From Acanthamoeba castellanii str. Neff (lineage: Eukaryota; Discosea; Longamoebia; Acanthamoebidae): a DNA stretch of 64,000 bases. The position numbers and the translations under genes are program-made. Below are positions 21,773 to 35,489 of this stretch, piece after piece (the stretch's first letter is position 1; every line of letters starts with the position of its first letter). Where the stretch lies: the NCBI RefSeq assembly GCF_000313135.1, contig NW_004457584.1, forward strand, positions 398,768 through 462,767, written 5' to 3'. The notes under the pieces are model-generated. The model had not been told where the DNA came from. It searched no databases and saw nothing but the letters and a program-made list of their open reading frames with translations.

Positions 21773-22851
21773 ATGCCGCGACGAGGAAAGAAGAAGGACC
21801 TGCCCCTCCACAAGATCATCGTGGTCGGTGCGGGAGGCGTCGGCAAATCCGCCCTGACCCTCCAGTTCATGTATGGGGACTTTGTGGAAGAGTACGTATC
21901 GCGAATTCTCATTCTCGACATCACCTGTTTTCTGATTTTCCTTGCGCTTTGATTAATTCTCTTCATTGTTGTCTACTTTGTAAAGATATGATCNNNNCTC
22001 GGCCGACTCCTACCGGTACGTCGTGCCACCCACAACAACCAGCCGCCTTCTCGTGAAACTCCAATTTACGCATTCCTTTCTCATGTGCGTACAACAGAAA
22101 AAAGATCACAGTCGATGGCGAAGAGATGCAGCTTGACATTCTCGACACCGCCGGCCAGGAGGAATACGCCGGTACCCCCTTGGCCCGCTTCCCCCTCGCC
22201 TCCATCTCTCCTGAATCTCATCTCTCTCTCTCTCCCATCTTGATTGTTCTACTCACACCGCAACGCCACTCCGCTACAGCGATGAGGGACAACTACTATC
22301 GCACGGGGGAGGGCTTCCTGTGCGTGTACTCTATCACCATCGAGGACAGCTACAGACTACTCACCAACTTCCACGAGCAAATCCTGCGAGTCACCGAAAA
22401 CGACGGCGTACGAGGCCACGTTCTCAGCCTTTCGCTCGCTCGCTGGGGTCGCGATCGCTCATCCGTGGCGTGTGCGGTGTGCTGTGTGCTTTCGTGTTGT
22501 GCGTGTGCGGTGGTTTGTTGTCACACAAACACAGATCCCGTTCGTGGTGGCGGGCAATAAGGCCGATCTCGAGGACAAGAGGCAGGTGACCAAGCAGCAG
22601 GGCCAAGAGCTCGCCCAGAAGTTCAACGCGCCCTTCCTCGAGGTACCCCTCTCCTGCTTTCCCCTCTTCGGCCACTGCAGGACCCATCGGCGCGTGAGGC
22701 ATGTGGCGCTGGCTGACAATCCTCTTCCGCGATTCAGACGTCGGCGAAGAAGAACACCAACGTGACGGAGGCCTTCTTCGAGCTGGTGAGGAGGATCAAG
22801 GCCTGCAAGAGCGTGGGCAATGAGGAGGGCAAGAAGTGCATCCTCCAGTAG
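21773..22851 (+). CDS. Ras-family small GTPase
   Basis: The ATG at 21773 gives [20 protein letters not shown]. All G motifs are intact: P-loop [10 protein letters not shown], switch I in a short exon around 21986-22015 (YD..SADSYR), [24 protein letters not shown], and ETSAK restored across the intron at 22645-22738. [18 protein letters not shown] is characteristic of Ras/Rap/Ral. It ends KKCILQ, a CaaX box with Gln as last residue, which favours farnesylation. Four undetermined bases (21994-21997) fall inside the switch I exon. Read as four bases they keep the frame between Asp and Ser, so they look like low-quality calls rather than a gap of unknown size. Introns use GTACGT-type donors. Confidence 0.93.
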
Positions 22852-23412
22852 TAGAAGAAGAAGCCCTGATCCCCGCGGGGACAAGTCGACCAGCAGCACC
22901 ACCTCTTCTCCCTCCCTCTTCCACCCTTTTCTTTCTTTGCTTTTTTTTGTATTGCCCACCGGCACCGCGCCTGTCTTGTTGATATATTCCTTCTCTTTCG
23001 CTCTTTCTCTTTCCACCCCCCCTGTCTTCTTCAGCTGGCGTAGTGTGGCCCGTGCCAGATGACATGGTCATGCACAACTCTCCGTGGGTCCCAACTGTGC
23101 GTTCCGTTTTTTCCCCGTGGGTAGAAATAGACCGAACACAGCCTCAACTGGTTGGGTGATGTTCTTTTGACGATTCGTGTCGTGTGCGGCCCGAAGCCGT
23201 AACGCACACGCGTGTAAGAGGGCGGACCGACCGGGCATGACTCATCAAATTCCCCATTTTTTCCCACCACCGACACCCGGCCCACGGAGTTGAAAAGGCC
23301 GGCCGCCACGCATAAGTAGCGGAGGGCGGCCGGCCGTCGGTTTTTTCTTTGTCCGTTCTTTACCAGGCCCGCGTTCACACAGCCACTACTTCCTCCTTCA
23401 TCTCCTGACATC
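22852..23412. other. Intergenic region: Ras 3' end and AHCY promoter
   Basis: The first 200 bases are C/T-rich and probably the 3' untranslated part of the Ras gene. The last 120 hold the palindrome described at 23297-23335 and the leader of the hydrolase. No gene is visible. Confidence 0.5.
23297..23335. promoter_or_regulatory. Perfect 11-bp inverted repeat in the AHCY promoter
   Basis: GGCCGGCCGCC (23297-23307) is followed after 17 bases by its exact complement GGCGGCCGGCC (23325-23335). The loop contains CATAAGTAG, a TATA-like stretch, and the whole sits 78-116 bases before the hydrolase ATG. The position suggests a core-promoter element flanked by activator sites; this is inference. Confidence 0.55.
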
Positions 23413-25421
<2,009 letters not shown>

Positions 25422-25663
25422 GCGTCCCCCACTTCTTACGGCCTGTAAAGATCGGACATCACCAGCCGTGCCTGTTCTGTTCTCTCCTCCTTCATTGCGC
25501 AGGAGGAGATAAAAAAACCGCCCCAATCTCTTCCCACGCTCCTTGGGGAGTGTTTGTCAGTGATTGTGGATCCAGCCACCAGAAATAGATGACAGCGGCC
25601 AGCATCTAAATGTCTGCCTATATCTCAAGGAGAAGTAAGTGGGTGGCCAAGGCTGCATAGCCG

Positions 25664-26465
25664 TTGGTGCTGATGTGTATTGGTGAGTCCTGTCTGATTA
25701 TCTGCCACCACTCCTTCCATTTGAGTTGGGCTGTTGATGAGATTGATCTCAGGCCTGCTGGCATGGGCTTGTGCTTCTTCACACCTTCAACCCCCATCTG
25801 TTGGTGAAGAGTAAATCTCTGAGTTTACCAGCTAATCACCAAGGATATGGCCTGTACACCATGACATCCACCTGACCACACCACCAATGACAAGCCACTA
25901 TTGTGAGGCAGTTTGGTGGTGCAGTTCCACCAATAAGAGACCCACTCATGACCACCAGCTGGGGGAACACACCACCACGTTCCCACTCACTCAATGGCCT
26001 CAAGCTCCCTTTCATTGTAGCCAGGCTCAGTGTAAGACTGGCTCCATGATCTGCTAGCATTGCCTTGTGCATATCTGGTGCAGAGAGGATGTGCAATTCC
26101 AGCCCTTTAGGCCTTTTGGAGCTGGGGTCACTTCATGACCTCTGTGATGGTTTTGTAGTCACCATCAAGCAACAGATGACAAGGGTCCCAGTCATAGTCC
26201 AAGTCCAGCAGATCATCATCCTCAACCTCCTCATCCTCAGGAGGGCAGGTCACTTCTGCTTGATGTGACATGGCAGGCCCAAATAAATTCATCAGCAACT
26301 TATGTGATAGCTCAATGGTGAGTTGACACCAAATAAAGTTGGAAACTGCACATTGTCCACATCACCTTGGAGTGGAATGTTCCTGGTGTTCTCTCTTTGC
26401 TTTGGCTGACCCTTTACTCTCTTGAATGCACATGATGTCCACAAGAGTCCCAGCCTCAGCCTGGC
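25664..26465. other. CpG-depleted intergenic island B
   Basis: Only one CG dinucleotide (25979) was found in about 800 bases between the AHCY gene and the end of the P5B ATPase gene. The composition changes abruptly on both sides: the AHCY exons and the ATPase's last exon are CpG-rich. No recognisable coding sequence; short frames do not resemble known proteins. The stretch 25422-25663 before it is ordinary 3' flank. Confidence 0.7.
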
Positions 26466-29400
26466 TTAGTTGCGGAGGCGGTGTTTCTTTCTGAGGTTGA
26501 GCCAGCGACTGATGCGCCGCATGACCCATGCAAACGGACCCATCGTGATGAATGCCTCGTACAGCACCTAACACACGCACATCACACATGTGCAGTGAGT
26601 GGTCGTGTGCAAAGAAAAAGTCAACGCAGCGCAGTGCAAGTATAGTGTAATACCTGCGTGACCATGCAGCCCAGGGCCATGAAATACAACTTGATCTTGA
26701 AGTCTGTCTTTAGATCCTCCTGTGCGTGTGCGTGTGCGTGTGCGTGTTGTCAGCAACAATCGCCGCTCAGAGGGGAAGGGGGAAGAGAGAGGTACCAGGT
26801 AGAGCACGTCGCGGAGCCACTCAGGTGGCAGCAGCAGCACCCAGCTGGCCGCCGCGAGCGAACCGAGGACATTTAGGCTCAACAAGTCTGCGCCAGTAAT
26901 ACATCAATTAATGTTGCGTGTCGTGTGTGTCGTGTGGTGGTCGTACAGTTGTGCCAGATCTCCTTGCGGAAGGGCCGTCCGATGGCAAACGCGATGGCCG
27001 CCGCGATGTACTGGAAGTTGCAAAAGACCCACAGCGTCGTCGTCTCGTACGACTTCCAGTAGTCGCTGTTCCGAATGTAATTAATAATTAATAACAACAA
27101 AAATAATAACAAACAAAATCAAAATGTGGCGCCGTACCTTCGGGCGGAGGCTCCGTTGGCTACGGGGTCGAACGAGACGTACCAGTCCTGGGCGTAGAGC
27201 AATTGCCGCGACCCCACGATAAACGCAATCACAATCCCAGACTTTTTTTTGACACACAACGCGCGAGGCACGCCGCACGACACACGCACGCCGCACGACA
27301 CACATTCAAGTGAGCGCTCAAAGTCTGATTCAAGTCAGGCCACACTGACGAGCGCGCGTGTGCCGCGTTCTGCGCGCACCTGGCCGAGCATGGAGGCGAG
27401 CACCGTCGAATTGAGGAGACTCGCCGATGGCCTGCAATTGGGGGGGGGTGAATGAGCAGTTGAGTGGTTGCATTGCGACCGCCGTTTGCATGGAGTGCCA
27501 TAGTGGTACCGTTGTCGTGCGAGCCTGGTCGCGGAGTTGGGGTAGAGGATGAACAGCGAGAGCGGGAAGACGAGCAACAGATCCTGGTATATATACATCC
27601 TACATATTGTGTGTGTGTATATATATACACACACACGTATATAGAGAAATGTACAAATATATTAGAACAGCACGACACACCATATATGCGCATGCAGGGA
27701 GGGGGTACCCATCGGACATATCGGAGCCGTGGTGGTAGAGGAGGAGGATGACCGTGTGCAGGATCACCACGTAGATGAGCACCAGCAGCTTGAACGCCGC
27801 CAGCGAGTTTGCCAGCGCCCCGCGTCCCTCGCTGGCCCACCCAGCTTTAGCCCAGTGGCGCGTGTGTCGTGTGTCGTGTCGTGCCATTTTGGCGTGTGTC
27901 GTGTGCCGCGTGCGTACCGAATCAGGATTTCGGTGCAGCGGATCGAGGCGAGGGATGAGGTGAAGGGGCTTACGACAGAAGCCTCCACGCCACCGCCGCC
28001 CACCGCTATCCCGGCATGAGCCGCCCTGTGTGTCGTGTGTCGTGTATGCGTCGGTCAGAACACGGCGCGCGTGCACACACAGCGCGGCCCAGGGAAGAAA
28101 GAACGGTACCGGAGGGCGCCGCAGTCGTTGCCTCCGTCGCCGCACATGCCGGTCACCAGGCCCGTACTGTTGATCAAATTCACAACCTGCACACGTTCCA
28201 CGCGACCGAGTGTGGTAAGTGCCACACCGCACACGCACACACCGCACACACGACACACAGCACGCGCGCACCTCGGCTTTCTGTTCGGGCGAGAACCGGG
28301 CGAAGATGCGCACGTCGAAGAGGAGCTTGCCCAGCAGGTGCGGCTCGCTCGTCTTGAGGTAGTCGAACGCCGTCCCGGTCAATATGAACTCGCTCGGCCT
28401 CTCCTCCGCCGACGTCGTCAGCGGCGATTCCATGTCGACACCACCCGCCACGTCAGCAGCGAGCAGCGCGCTGTCGAGGCCGCTGCGGTCATCGTACGCG
28501 GTGAAGTTAAGGTGGCGGTCGCGCTGGCGCTGACGCCGGGCGCCGGTCGACCAGCGCACGCGGTCGAACAGGGACAGGGTCGAGCGGCGCTTGTGGACGA
28601 CGTGGCCGTCGCCGAAGGCCACGTACTTGGCCGACTCGTGGGCGTCGACCCAGTCCTGCCCCATCTCCCGCCCCGTGTCGACGTTGACCCACTGGACCCC
28701 GTACTGCGGCGCGGCCGTCTGCGCCGACGTGGTGCCGTCCTGCGCCCCGACACAGCCACGATTGGTGGGTTTTACAAATAATTTTAACAATATTTAAATT
28801 AAAAATAGTGAAGGAACGATATTAAAAATAAGTAAAAATAAATAAATAAATAAATAGAGTACCTGGCCGGTGTGGCCCAGGGCGACGGTGCTGCCGAGAT
28901 CGATCATGCCGCACTCGCGGGCGACGGCCAATGCGGTATAGGGACCGTCGCCTGCGCACACGACACACACAACACACGCACGTGTGTGTTGGTGCGTGAA
29001 GACACGATTGGGGAGGGGTCACGTTTTACCGGTGATGATGATGTTGCGGATGTCGCCGTGCTTCAGCCTGGCGATCACTTCCGCGCTGTCCTCGCGCACC
29101 TCATTTTGGAATATCAAAAGTCCTGGGCGTGTGCGGCGTGCGCGTCGTCAGAACGAACTGTGCGTGTGCGTGTGCGTGCGGCAGCGAGCAGAGAGCGTCG
29201 CACCGAGGAAGACGAGGTCCTTGTCAATCTGCTTCCGGTGGACGTGGTGGACCTCATCCTCATCATCGAGCACGTTGAACTTGGCGCCGATGGCCAGAAT
29301 GTAGTTCCCCTTGCGCGCGTGCTCCCGCAGAGTGTCGTCCAGGTTAGCCGGCACTGCACCCGCATGCCGTGCCCAGTCAGCACTCATCAATCGCACACAC

Positions 29401-32400
29401 ACATCACCGCACGCACGCAACACGCACGCACGAGCGCACACACGATCTGGGAAACAAACCAGTTTCGGGCAGTGCCAGGTCGCGTATTGTTTCGGGCGAG
29501 CCCTGTTGCGTGTCGCAGTTGAGGGGAGGAATGTGAGGAATTCAGCTGTGAACCGAGCCAAGTCGAGAGGAGACGAAGACGTGTGCCTTGGTGAAGAGGC
29601 TGATGGAGTTGTCGAGCGAAGATTTGACGATGACCGACATTCGGCGCAGGCTGTGCACAAGGGGAAGGCCTTGACGACCCGCAGCTCTAGTCCCGACCTC
29701 CCCGCCGCGCTGCTCGACGACGAAGAAGAAGGAGACGAAAAGACGGTGCCCTCCTTGCCTTCGCGCATGCGCCACTGGCTCGCGTTGAACATTTCCACGT
29801 CGAGCGGGTGGCCGACCAATCCTTCGCCTTTTTTATAGAGGCCAATCGGGTTAATCCTGTGCCACGTGTGTCGTGTGTCGTGTGTGTCGTGTGTGTCGCG
29901 TGTGTTGTGTGCACCTTCGATGTTGGTGGCCGAGTGGCAGCAGGCCATGGCCTGCTTGATGAGATGAGACGCCGGTAGGGCGGCCATCAGGACCGGCGCC
30001 GCCACGAACTGCACGCCGGCGTCACGCCCCTGGCCGGGCCGCGATGATTCTGCCTTCTCGCCCTCGGTGTCGGACTCGGCCCATCGGCCGCCCACCGAGT
30101 GCGCGGTCGGCAGCACGGCCTTCATGCGGAGGCCGTTCTCGGTGAGCGTACCCTGCGCGACCAGAGCAAAGCAAGAACGAAAACGAAACGAAAACGAAAA
30201 CGAAGGGGGTGAGAAGGAGAGTGGGTGGATGTAGGTGATATCCGTGAGCGTGGCCGTACGGTCTTGTCGAAGCACATCATTCGGATCTTGCCGCTCATGA
30301 TGATGCGCGAGGGCGCGATCGTGAAAATGCCGTACTGACGCAAGTTGAGCGCGGCAATTCCCTGAGCCATCATCTGCATGATCGGAATCGTCACAGGCAC
30401 CTACAACCGCACACGTCGCACACCACGTCAAACACACGACACACACGTCAGTCGTTGCCGCGGAAGACTCGGTGGGGTTACTTATAAGATTCGCACCAGG
30501 AGGGTGATGACTTCGAGGGAGCGCAGGATGTTCTCCCACGTCCCGACGTCGTAGGAGTCCCAGAAGACGAAGGAGACGGTGAACGAGACGGGCGCCACGA
30601 GAATGAGCGCCAGGATGAACAGCATCGTGTGCCGGCGGTAGCGGAACACCACGTCGTTCGGGTACAGGATCCGGCGAATGAGCCCGCCCTTCCTGGTGTT
30701 GAATCCTGTGCGTGTCGTGTCGTGTCGTGTCGTGTGTTGTGTGTCGTGTCGGGGCGTCAAACGATAGCACGCAACGCACACGCAACGCATACGAACGCGC
30801 ACCGGTGGAGTAGACGAAGGCGGTGACGCGGTCGGTGCCCTGGCGCGGGATGACCTTGAGCAGCCGGGTGCCGGAGAAGAGGGTGTGCTTGATGTCGTGC
30901 GCCTGCGAATAGATCGAAGGACTGGCCTCGTCCTCTTCCTCCTTCTCCGTAATTGCGTACTTCCTGTCGTCGTGTTGTGTGTCGTGCGCACGGTGACGTC
31001 AGCAAGCGAGGGCTGCGTGACGTGGCATGACGTGGCGGCAGGTACCGGACGGGCGTGGACTCGCCGGTGAGCTGCGACTCGTCCACGACGCATTCGCCGG
31101 ACACGATCACCACGTCCGCGGGCACGACCTGGAAACGCCCAGGTGATTAGCGTGTGACCGTTATGGCGCGTCTACAAAATCAAAGCGGTGCTTGTCGGGG
31201 CAGCGGAGCGGCGAACCTGGTTGTCGTCGAGCGTGATGAGGTCCCCGTGCACCAGGCCGCCGCTCTGCAGCGCCAACCACGAGCCATCGCGCAGCGTTTC
31301 GACCACCGATTGCCTCGAATACGACGATGAGTCATGTTTGTTTTCCCCCTTTACACAAAAAAAAACACTCCAATAATAATCATAAAGAATATATAAAGAG
31401 AGAAAAGGGCGAGCGTACTGGTTGATAAGCTTCTGAATGCGGTTGATGTTGCGACGTTCGTCCCATACGGTCAGCGAGACGGAGATGATGGTGACGGCGA
31501 GGATGACCGACGCGAAGACCTGACCATCCGCCCCACAGGCAGTCAGTTACAAGTTTACGCTTAAAGTTTAACTTTGTCGGTTGCGGTGTTGGCCTTGGCG
31601 GAGGAGAGAGCTGCACGTACCGTGTAGTCGTCGACGTACCAGAGGATGCAGGTGCCCAGGATGAAGACATGGAAAGGCGAGAGCATCTGCGGGATTGGGT
31701 ACCACACACACATGAGCAGTGCGTGTGTTGTGTTTTGTGTGTTGTGTGTTTTGTGTGTGTTGTGGGTGCTGCGTGTGTTGTGTGTTGTGTGTTGCACATA
31801 TGTGATAAATGATGAGGTGAAGCTGTACCCCGCGAAGCCAAGCGACGACGATGTGGTCCTGTGGAATGTTGAACGCATTGGGTCCGCTCATGCTGCCACC
31901 CATCCACGAACGAACGCGAACACATCAGCAGAGCGACAGCCGAGAGAGAGAGAGAGAGACGGCGTCAGCGTGTGGGGTGGTGCTGGCGCGTACCGGAGAC
32001 GATGCAGTGCCACGTCACGCTGAATGCCCACGGCTTGCTGAGGAATGTCGACGCACTTGAGGTCCTTGTAATGCCTGGTGGCGATTCACATGGGAGGAGC
32101 TGAACGTCTAGCGCGTGTGCGGTGGTGCGTGTGCGTGTGCGTGTGCGTGTGCGATGTGTGCGGCACGCATGGAATGCGCGAATGCATCGTGTGTTCCTTT
32201 CTTGGTGCAGGGGGTATGCGTACTGTAGCCGGACATATGTCGCAGCCTCGGGCTGGTAGACGAATCGCAGCTGCTGGATCTCGAACCATCGCACGTCGTC
32301 CCACTCCGTCTGCACGTAGGCCATCTTATACCGGCCTTGCGCCTATACGACCGCACACGCGCAATACACGACCGACACACGAACAAACACACGTGCGACA

Positions 32401-32873
32401 CACGGCACACGCGACGGCACACGCGCATATGTGAGTCCACGCACGATCGACGCCAATGCGAGGAGGACGCACCTGGACGAGGAAGGAGGTGGCATCGGCC
32501 ATGCTGGCGCGCTTCTTGGTGAGGGCGGGCCACATGCCGGGCCACCAGAGCGTGAACAGGCCCAGCGCGCCGCCGGTCAGCACCACGCCCACCCAGTAGG
32601 CCACCAGCTTCCACGAGCAGTTGCGGTACCCGATGAAGCCGTCCACCTCGGCCTGTGCGAAATAAATATCAAATTTATTAAATTTAAATAAATTTTACTT
32701 GCAATTTTATGTACCCAAATTAAAAAAAGTAAGGAATAAAAACTGGGTTATTCAACTGGGTGGGGTACCTCATCGCCCGGAGCGCTGGCTTCGTCTTCGT
32801 CGTCACTGCGGGTGGAGAGGTCCGCGGTGCGGTTGCCACCGGCATCACGACTGAGTCGCCCATACGAGTACAT
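26466..32873 (-). CDS. P5B-type (ATP13A-like) transporting ATPase
   Basis: The ATG at 32873 (MYSYGRLSRDAGGN) starts a short exon joined to one reading GFIGYRNCSWKLVAYWVG, the N-terminal hairpin typical of P5B ATPases. The actuator loop has MPADVVIVSGECVVDESQLT with TGES. The phosphorylation site is MCFDKT plus GTLTENGL, split by an intron exactly between DKT and GTLT (30153-30259). The nucleotide-binding part has DVEMFNASQWRM. The hinge reads GMCGDGGNDCGALR, and C-terminal helices continue to RISRWLNLRKKHRLRN. P5B pumps sit in endosomes and lysosomes, and animal members export polyamines. The fourth membrane helix reads VPVTIPIMQMMAQGIAALNL where P5B pumps usually have PPALP, so the transported substrate may differ. 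About 25 small exons, many introns with CACACG-type repeats. Confidence 0.88.
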
Positions 32874-32983
32874 CTCCAAGCTGGCCAGCACAATGCAATA
32901 ATAATTATTATTATTAAACCGAAAATACATTATTTCGTGTCGACAGGTGCAATTTGTTGCGTCCGCGGCACTAACATGTTGGC

Positions 32984-35221
32984 TCAGGGGAGGGGTCTGG
33001 CCTCGGCGTCGAGCTTCTTGAGGAACGCGAAGCAGAGCGGGTTGCAGCGGTGGGTCATGGAGAAGTCGCGCATGCCCTCCAGCCCTCTGTTGCCCGGCAC
33101 AGGGAACTCATCGCGCGGGTCGGTGTGGATCTGCGGGTCGGTGAACAAGTCGCCGACGCCCTGGATGTCGCACACCAGCCCGCGGCCCTTGGTCGCTACG
33201 AATGTGAAGTGGCTGAAGGCTTGCGGTGTCTCGCGCTCGCGCCCCTCGACGGGCATGTACACGCCGCCGGCGTTGTCGTTGTGCTTCACGTAGGCCCCCT
33301 CGAGGAAGGGCTCCAGCAGGCCCACTTGAGGCGGCTCACGCTGGAGTTGGACCACGTGGACCGGGTTGAAGCGGATCGGCTTGTGCGAGATCTTTAGCTC
33401 GTTCCAGCGCTTAGCGAGCTGGTGGGCCTCGGCCTCGAGCCTGCATGCGCACCTCGGCCTCGAGCAGCGCGATGAGGCTGATCTCCTTCGGAAGCCGCGA
33501 TGTAATGAAGGGCTTGGTGACCTTGAGCACGTGCGGGGCGGCCTTCGAGGCAGCACCCAGAACGTCGATCAGTACTACGTAGCGGTGGCTGCCCTCTGCC
33601 ACCCGGCGATTGTGAATTACGCAGCGCAGCTCCGATTCTTGCCAATCGTAGCCACCCGCAGGCTTAACGCCGTTGAGCTTTCGGCAGAGGATCTTTTCCT
33701 CGCGCTGGAGCGGCCACGCCATGGCCAGTCGTGCTGACCTCTCGGCTGGCGACGACAACCCCAGCGACGTGGGTGCCGGAGGAGGGGCCATGGTGGTAGC
33801 GGTGGTGGTGCGGATCATCGTGCCTGGAGTCACTGTGGCCGCGCGTACCACCGGTGCTTCGAAGGGGACCTTTGGCTGCAACGTGGCTGGTTGAGCGGCG
33901 AGGTCCGGGCCACCGGCGCGCACGTAGAAAAGGAGGTACGCGTTGGACCGCGCAACCACTCCGTCGAAGGAGACCTCGCGCGGAGGCTTGGCGTCGTCGA
34001 GCTTGTACCAGCGCTGGTCCTCGGCACGCACGTAGGCTACGTAGTGCCCCTGATCGATCGTGCCCGTGTGCTCGACGACACCGCACAGCTCGTACGGGAC
34101 ACCTTTGCCGAGTGCCGAAGGCAGGGTTGGAGGGAACTGAACGTGGTCATCGCGCTTTTTACTGAGTGTGCGTGTGCTTTTGTGAGAAGGTGTGTGGATA
34201 CGCGCGCACGCCATATGATGGAATCGGGGTGGGGTTTGAGGGAAGAGCCGTACATTACGCCTGCATCTGAGGAGAAGCGCTTCAGATGGATGACCAGGAC
34301 AGGTGCGACATTTTGGATCCGAAGCTGCCTGGTGGCGCCACCGCCCCGGCACCTCGGGCCACTGCAAGTATATTCGATTGACTCGAGGGCTGAGTGGTTG
34401 TTGAGGCATGCCAACAGCGTGATCGGTGATATCTCCCGCGGCGGAATGGCAACGGAGATGGGAAAAGTGGGGTCATCTGTTGTACTCGCCTGGGTTGGCC
34501 ATTGTGTTCGTTCGTGTCGGGAGTCAGGTGCTCAGGACATCAAAGGCAGGTGCTAGGTACGTGAGAACAGCCTCGACAGCTAACTGTGCTCCAAAACATG
34601 CTGTAGAAGTTGATTCGAGCAAAGTTGGGTTGCTTGCTCTGCAAACGCTGGTCTTCCTCGTCCTGGAGACTGTTGAACAGGCACCATAGCATCTCCTGCG
34701 CATCTTGGTGCTGGTGGCTTCCCAGGAGGTACCTTTGGCCGGCATGTTGGTAAGGATAAAACACAACATGACATAAACAGTGAATTTGGTGTATAATGAT
34801 GACATACTTGGCAACGATACAGACGCGTAGATCTTCGGATGCGACCTCCGTGCAAGTGGCGTCCCACATGCTCGTGATAAGCTTGCGAAGGGCGAGGGTG
34901 AACGGACGCGAGTCGTCTGGCTGGGAGGCCTGAGCAAACTCTCGCATCACAGGAAGGCGCACAAGACACTGGTGGGTGGTGACCACCAAGACAATCGGCC
35001 ATTTAGTCCAACGCGTGAGTACAACCGGCCATGGATTGGGGATTGAGGATAACCTGGATGACGCTGTTGTAATAGCAGGAGTTACCACTGTTGCGCAGCC
35101 CTTTGAGCCCAACAGGAACTGTTGGTGCTGCCACCGCTATCCTTGCCTTCACCAGTTGTCGAGGGCCCACCACCGAGTCTCCTCCGATCTCATCCGCTTT
35201 CCTCTTTCCGAGGCTCGCCAT
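32984..35221 (-). CDS. Ubiquitin-specific protease fused to an alpha-kinase domain
   Basis: The ATG at 35221 gives MASLGKRKADEIGGDSVV. The protease part is complete: VGLKGLRNSGNSCYYNSVIQ with the catalytic Cys, continuing after an intron as CLVRLPVMREFAQ; GSHQHQDAQEMLWCLFNSLQ; IEYTCSGPRCRGGG with APVLVIHLKRFSSDAG; then GTIDQGHYVAYVR with the catalytic His, and RWYKLDDAKPP. The same open frame (34130 down to 33411) continues from the last USP strand (NAYLLFYVR) through a Pro/Thr-rich linker into an alpha-kinase N-lobe (HRYVVLIDVLG, HVLKVTKPFITSRLPKEIS). After a one-base frame offset near 33440 it continues with VGLLEPFLEGAYVKHN, TPQAFSHFTFVATKG, CDIQGVGDLFTDPQIHT, GNRGLEG and THRCNPLC, the hallmark Asp, Gly-rich and zinc-binding motifs. 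Predicted to deubiquitinate and phosphorylate partners. Stop at 32984, 110 bases before the ATPase start. Confidence 0.82.
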
Positions 35222-35489
35222 GACCTGGGCCGGTAGTGGGCTGCACTCTGCTGGAATGTTCCTGTTGTTCGCGACATCTCCATCAGCCATAGTATCATTA
35301 CGCATTTTGTACAACTACCACATACAATTTGCTTGCATACTCCGTGGTCCACTCCCGCGCCTTGGCGACTGTGTCCTTTTCGCAGAGGTCACCAGTGGCA
35401 TTCGGCAGAGGCTTTTCTGTGTTCCACACAAATATTGCTTGTTCAACACAAACAGTTTGACTACTCAACAAGCCACCCGCTTTTCACGT
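35222..35489. other. Upstream flank of the USP/alpha-kinase gene
   Basis: Normal CpG content; presumably the promoter of the minus-strand fusion gene. No gene seen. Confidence 0.4.

Noticed and set aside
27600..27660. Alternating TATATATACACACACA as a possible CRISPR-like or origin element
   Set aside because: It is a simple dinucleotide tract inside an ATPase intron; no spacers or replication motifs.
29148..30785. A 545-codon minus-strand frame within the P5B ATPase region
   Set aside because: It is continuous only by chance: conserved ATPase motifs appear in pieces separated by intron-like microsatellite text (HDTHDTRH), so it is not one exon.
33720..33724. Internal Met as the start of a separate alpha-kinase gene
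   Set aside because: The frame from the USP domain runs through it without stop and no promoter-sized gap exists; kept only as the alternative hypothesis to the fusion.
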